A stretch of DNA of 9,000 nucleotides from Acetobacteraceae bacterium (lineage in GTDB: Bacteria; Pseudomonadota; Alphaproteobacteria; Acetobacterales; Acetobacteraceae), in contig PKWQ01000312.1 in NCBI GenBank assembly GCA_003133265.1, positions 1 to 9,000 on the forward strand. Reading direction: 5' to 3'. The first letter of the stretch is position 1. Each line of letters starts with the position of its first letter. Below, piece by piece: positions 7,850-9,000 of this stretch. The notes below the pieces were generated by a model. The model saw only the letters and a list, made by a program, of their open reading frames with translations. It was not told where the DNA came from and searched no databases. Position numbers and translations under genes: made by a program.

Positions 7850-8506
7850 TCATGCAATTGTCTGTCCCGTCTTCGCCCAGTCGGCGAGAAAGCCGGCCAG
7901 GCCCTTGTCGGTCAGCGGATGCGCGAAGAGCTGGCGCAACACCGCCGGCGGCAGGGTGGCGACATGGGCGCCGAGCTTGGCCGACTGGACCACATGGATC
8001 GGGTGGCGGATGGAGGCCACCAGTACCTCGGTCTTCAATGCCGGGTAGTTGCGGTAGATGGTCAGGATGTCGGCGATCAGGCCCATGCCGTCCTGGCCGA
8101 TGTCATCCAGCCGCCCGACGAAGGGCGACACGAAGCTCGCCCCCGCCTTGGCCGCCAGCAGCGCCTGGGCGGCGGAAAAGCACAGCGTCACGTTGACCAT
8201 CGTGCCCTGGTCCGCCAGCGTGCGGCAGGCGCGCAGTCCGTCCGGGATCAGCGGCAGCTTCACCGCGACGTTGCTGGCGATGGCGCGCAGCACCTTGGCC
8301 TCGCGGATCATGCCGTCGTAATCGGTGGCGGCAACCTCCGCGCTCACTGGGCCGGGCACGAGGTCGCAGATTTCGGCCACCACATCCAGGATCTTGCGGC
8401 CGGATTTGGCGATCAGCGAGGGGTTGGTGGTCACCCCGTCCAGCAGGCCGCTGGCTGCAAGCGATTTAATCTCCGCCGTATCGGCGGTATCGACAAAGAA
8501 CTTCAT
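7850..8506 (-). CDS. tal: Transaldolase, short TalC/FSA-type subfamily
   Basis: This 218-residue single-domain TIM-barrel class I aldolase probably acts in the non-oxidative pentose phosphate pathway, moving a dihydroxyacetone unit between sedoheptulose 7-phosphate and glyceraldehyde 3-phosphate and so making or consuming erythrose 4-phosphate. Key sites are D6 (FVDTAD), N28 (TTNPSLI), the Schiff-base lysine K83 in VAVKLPLIPDGL, and FVSPFVGRLDDIG (125-137). The family includes both fructose-6-phosphate aldolases and true transaldolases. Here E57, N105 (VNVTLCFS) and F129 match transaldolases, whereas E. coli FSA has Gln, Thr and Tyr at the corresponding places, so I call transaldolase. It is the first gene of the minus-strand run tal-DUF484-xerC and is divergent from priA, with a perfect TATAAT about 55 bases upstream. 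There is no strong ribosome binding site before the ATG. Automated annotation may label it fructose-6-phosphate aldolase (fsa). Confidence 0.93.
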   Translation of the reverse strand: MKFFVDTADTAEIKSLAASGLLDGVTTNPSLIAKSGRKILDVVAEICDLVPGPVSAEVAATDYDGMIREAKVLRAIASNVAVKLPLIPDGLRACRTLADQGTMVNVTLCFSAAQALLAAKAGASFVSPFVGRLDDIGQDGMGLIADILTIYRNYPALKTEVLVASIRHPIHVVQSAKLGAHVATLPPAVLRQLFAHPLTDKGLAGFLADWAKTGQTIA

Positions 8507-8530
8507 GCGATTGGTCCGGATAGGGGCTAC

Positions 8531-8545
8531 GCCTGACGGTCAGGC
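8531..8545. promoter_or_regulatory. 15-bp perfect palindrome, candidate operator between tal and priA
   Basis: GCCTGAC-G-GTCAGGC is a perfect 7-bp inverted repeat around one central base. It lies 24 bases upstream of the tal start codon and just downstream, on the minus strand, of a TATAAT hexamer. A one-base centre is poor for a hairpin but typical of a site bound by a dimeric repressor. The regulator is unknown. Confidence 0.4.
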
Positions 8546-8560
8546 ACGAAAGCGGAGTGG

Positions 8561-8587
8561 ATTATATAGGATGGTGGGTGTTGACAG
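8561..8587 (-). promoter_or_regulatory. Candidate sigma70-type promoter of tal
   Basis: On the minus strand a perfect -10 hexamer TATAAT occupies 8566-8561. A -35-like CTGTCA (4 of 6 matches to TTGACA) occupies 8587-8582, with a short 15-bp spacer. Transcription would start near 8554, giving a leader of about 48 bases that contains the 15-bp palindrome. The -10 is striking in such GC-rich DNA; the -35 and spacing are weak. The same AT-rich spot (TATATA, 8563-8568) could also serve priA on the + strand. Confidence 0.45.
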
Positions 8588-9000
8588 GAAGCTTCGGTCT
8601 CGGGTGCCTGTCATGTTGCCCTACCCGTTTCCGGGGCCGTTTGACTATCGCGTGCCGCCGGAACTGGATGTGGCGCCCGGCGACGTGGTGCTGGTGCCGC
8701 TGAACCGGCGCGAGGAAGTGGGCGTGGTTTGGGACGCGCCGGGCGATGCGACGGTGCCGGACCGCAAGCTGAAGCCGATCGCGGCGGTGCTCGACACGCC
8801 CGCCATGGCGGAGCCGATGCGCCGCTTCATCGACTGGATCGCCGCCTATACCCTGACCCCGCCCGGCGAGGTGATGGCGATGGCGCTGCGCGTGGTCCGC
8901 CCCGATGCCGCCCGCCCACCCACCGGCTGGCTGGTCGCCGATCCCCCGCCCGATGCGCGGATCACCGAGGCGCGCGCGCGGGTGCTGGCGGCGCTGGCGG
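8571..9000 (+). CDS. priA: Primosomal protein N' (replication restart helicase PriA), N-terminal part
   Basis: PriA recognises stalled forks and D-loops and reloads the replisome. Only the N-terminal 3'-end DNA-binding domain is visible here, and the frame is open to the window edge (about 143 codons). Family features are MLPYPFPGPFDYRVP (15-29 from the ATG at 8571), PGDVVLVPL, EEVGVVWD, LKPIAAVLD, and FIDWIAAYTLTPPGEVM near 87-103. The helicase motifs would lie beyond base 9000. Three in-frame starts are possible: ATG 8571, GTG 8604 and ATG 8613. I chose 8571 because residues RVPV just before MLPYPF look like the first strand of the domain (compare the start of E. coli PriA, where several residues precede VALPVPL), and GGAG lies 13 bases upstream. 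If transcription begins near 8575 from the AT-rich spot, 8604 or 8613 would be used instead. It is divergent from tal. Confidence 0.88.
   Translation, partial: MVGVDRKLRSRVPVMLPYPFPGPFDYRVPPELDVAPGDVVLVPLNRREEVGVVWDAPGDATVPDRKLKPIAAVLDTPAMAEPMRRFIDWIAAYTLTPPGEVMAMALRVVRPDAARPPTGWLVADPPPDARITEARARVLAALA
8582..8613. repeat. Inverted repeat TGACAGG / CCTGTCA around the priA start
   Basis: A perfect 7-bp inverted repeat has arms at 8582-8588 and 8607-8613 separated by 18 bases. The right arm ends on the A of the ATG at 8613. In RNA it could fold over that start; in DNA the arms resemble the half-sites of the neighbouring palindrome (CCTGTC against CCTGAC). It may be chance, and if priA starts at 8571 it is inside coding sequence. 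Confidence 0.25.

Noticed and set aside
8581..8586. Perfect TTGACA on the + strand as a -35 element for priA
   Set aside because: The sequence 16-18 bp downstream has no -10-like hexamer and the site lies at or inside the start of priA.

Overview
The window is a compact, high-GC chromosomal segment from a bacterium, most likely an alphaproteobacterium. Acetobacterales or a related high-GC lineage is my best guess, but this rests on overall protein character and gene order, not on a database search. Every gene I recognise is core metabolism or chromosome maintenance. I found no mobile element, CRISPR array, phage gene, tRNA, rRNA or defence-like module. There is no gene-free stretch over 300 bases; the largest gap is the divergent tal/priA spacer, which is 64 or 106 bp depending on the priA start.

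Left part (1-6246, + strand): a tight run of five co-directional genes. It opens inside sucA (2-oxoglutarate dehydrogenase E1), followed by sucB (E2 succinyltransferase) and lpdA (E3 dihydrolipoyl dehydrogenase), so the whole 2-oxoglutarate dehydrogenase complex of the TCA cycle is encoded in order. Only 3 bp after lpdA comes pdxA, and pdxA overlaps pdxJ by 4 bp (ATGA). These two enzymes perform consecutive late steps of DXP-dependent vitamin B6 synthesis. The spacing predicts one transcript, or at least translational coupling, from the TCA genes into the B6 genes.

Right part (6272-8506, - strand): transaldolase, a DUF484 family protein and a XerC-type tyrosine recombinase form a second tight run reading right to left. 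It converges on pdxJ across a 25-bp gap. At the far right, priA (primosomal helicase N') starts divergently from the transaldolase gene and runs off the window. The shared spacer holds the one AT-rich spot I noticed in the window, a perfect TATAAT hexamer facing transaldolase, a 15-bp palindrome and a second inverted repeat. It is the best candidate regulatory region here.

Functionally, the two clusters touch central carbon flow (2-oxoglutarate oxidation; transaldolase handling erythrose 4-phosphate, a B6 precursor in the DXP-dependent route), cofactor supply (PLP) and chromosome maintenance (dimer resolution by XerC, replication restart by PriA). I see no evidence for a novel system. The points worth a second look are the lpdA-pdxA-pdxJ coupling, the palindromes between tal and priA, the active-site signature of the short transaldolase, and the conserved but uncharacterised DUF484-xerC pairing.
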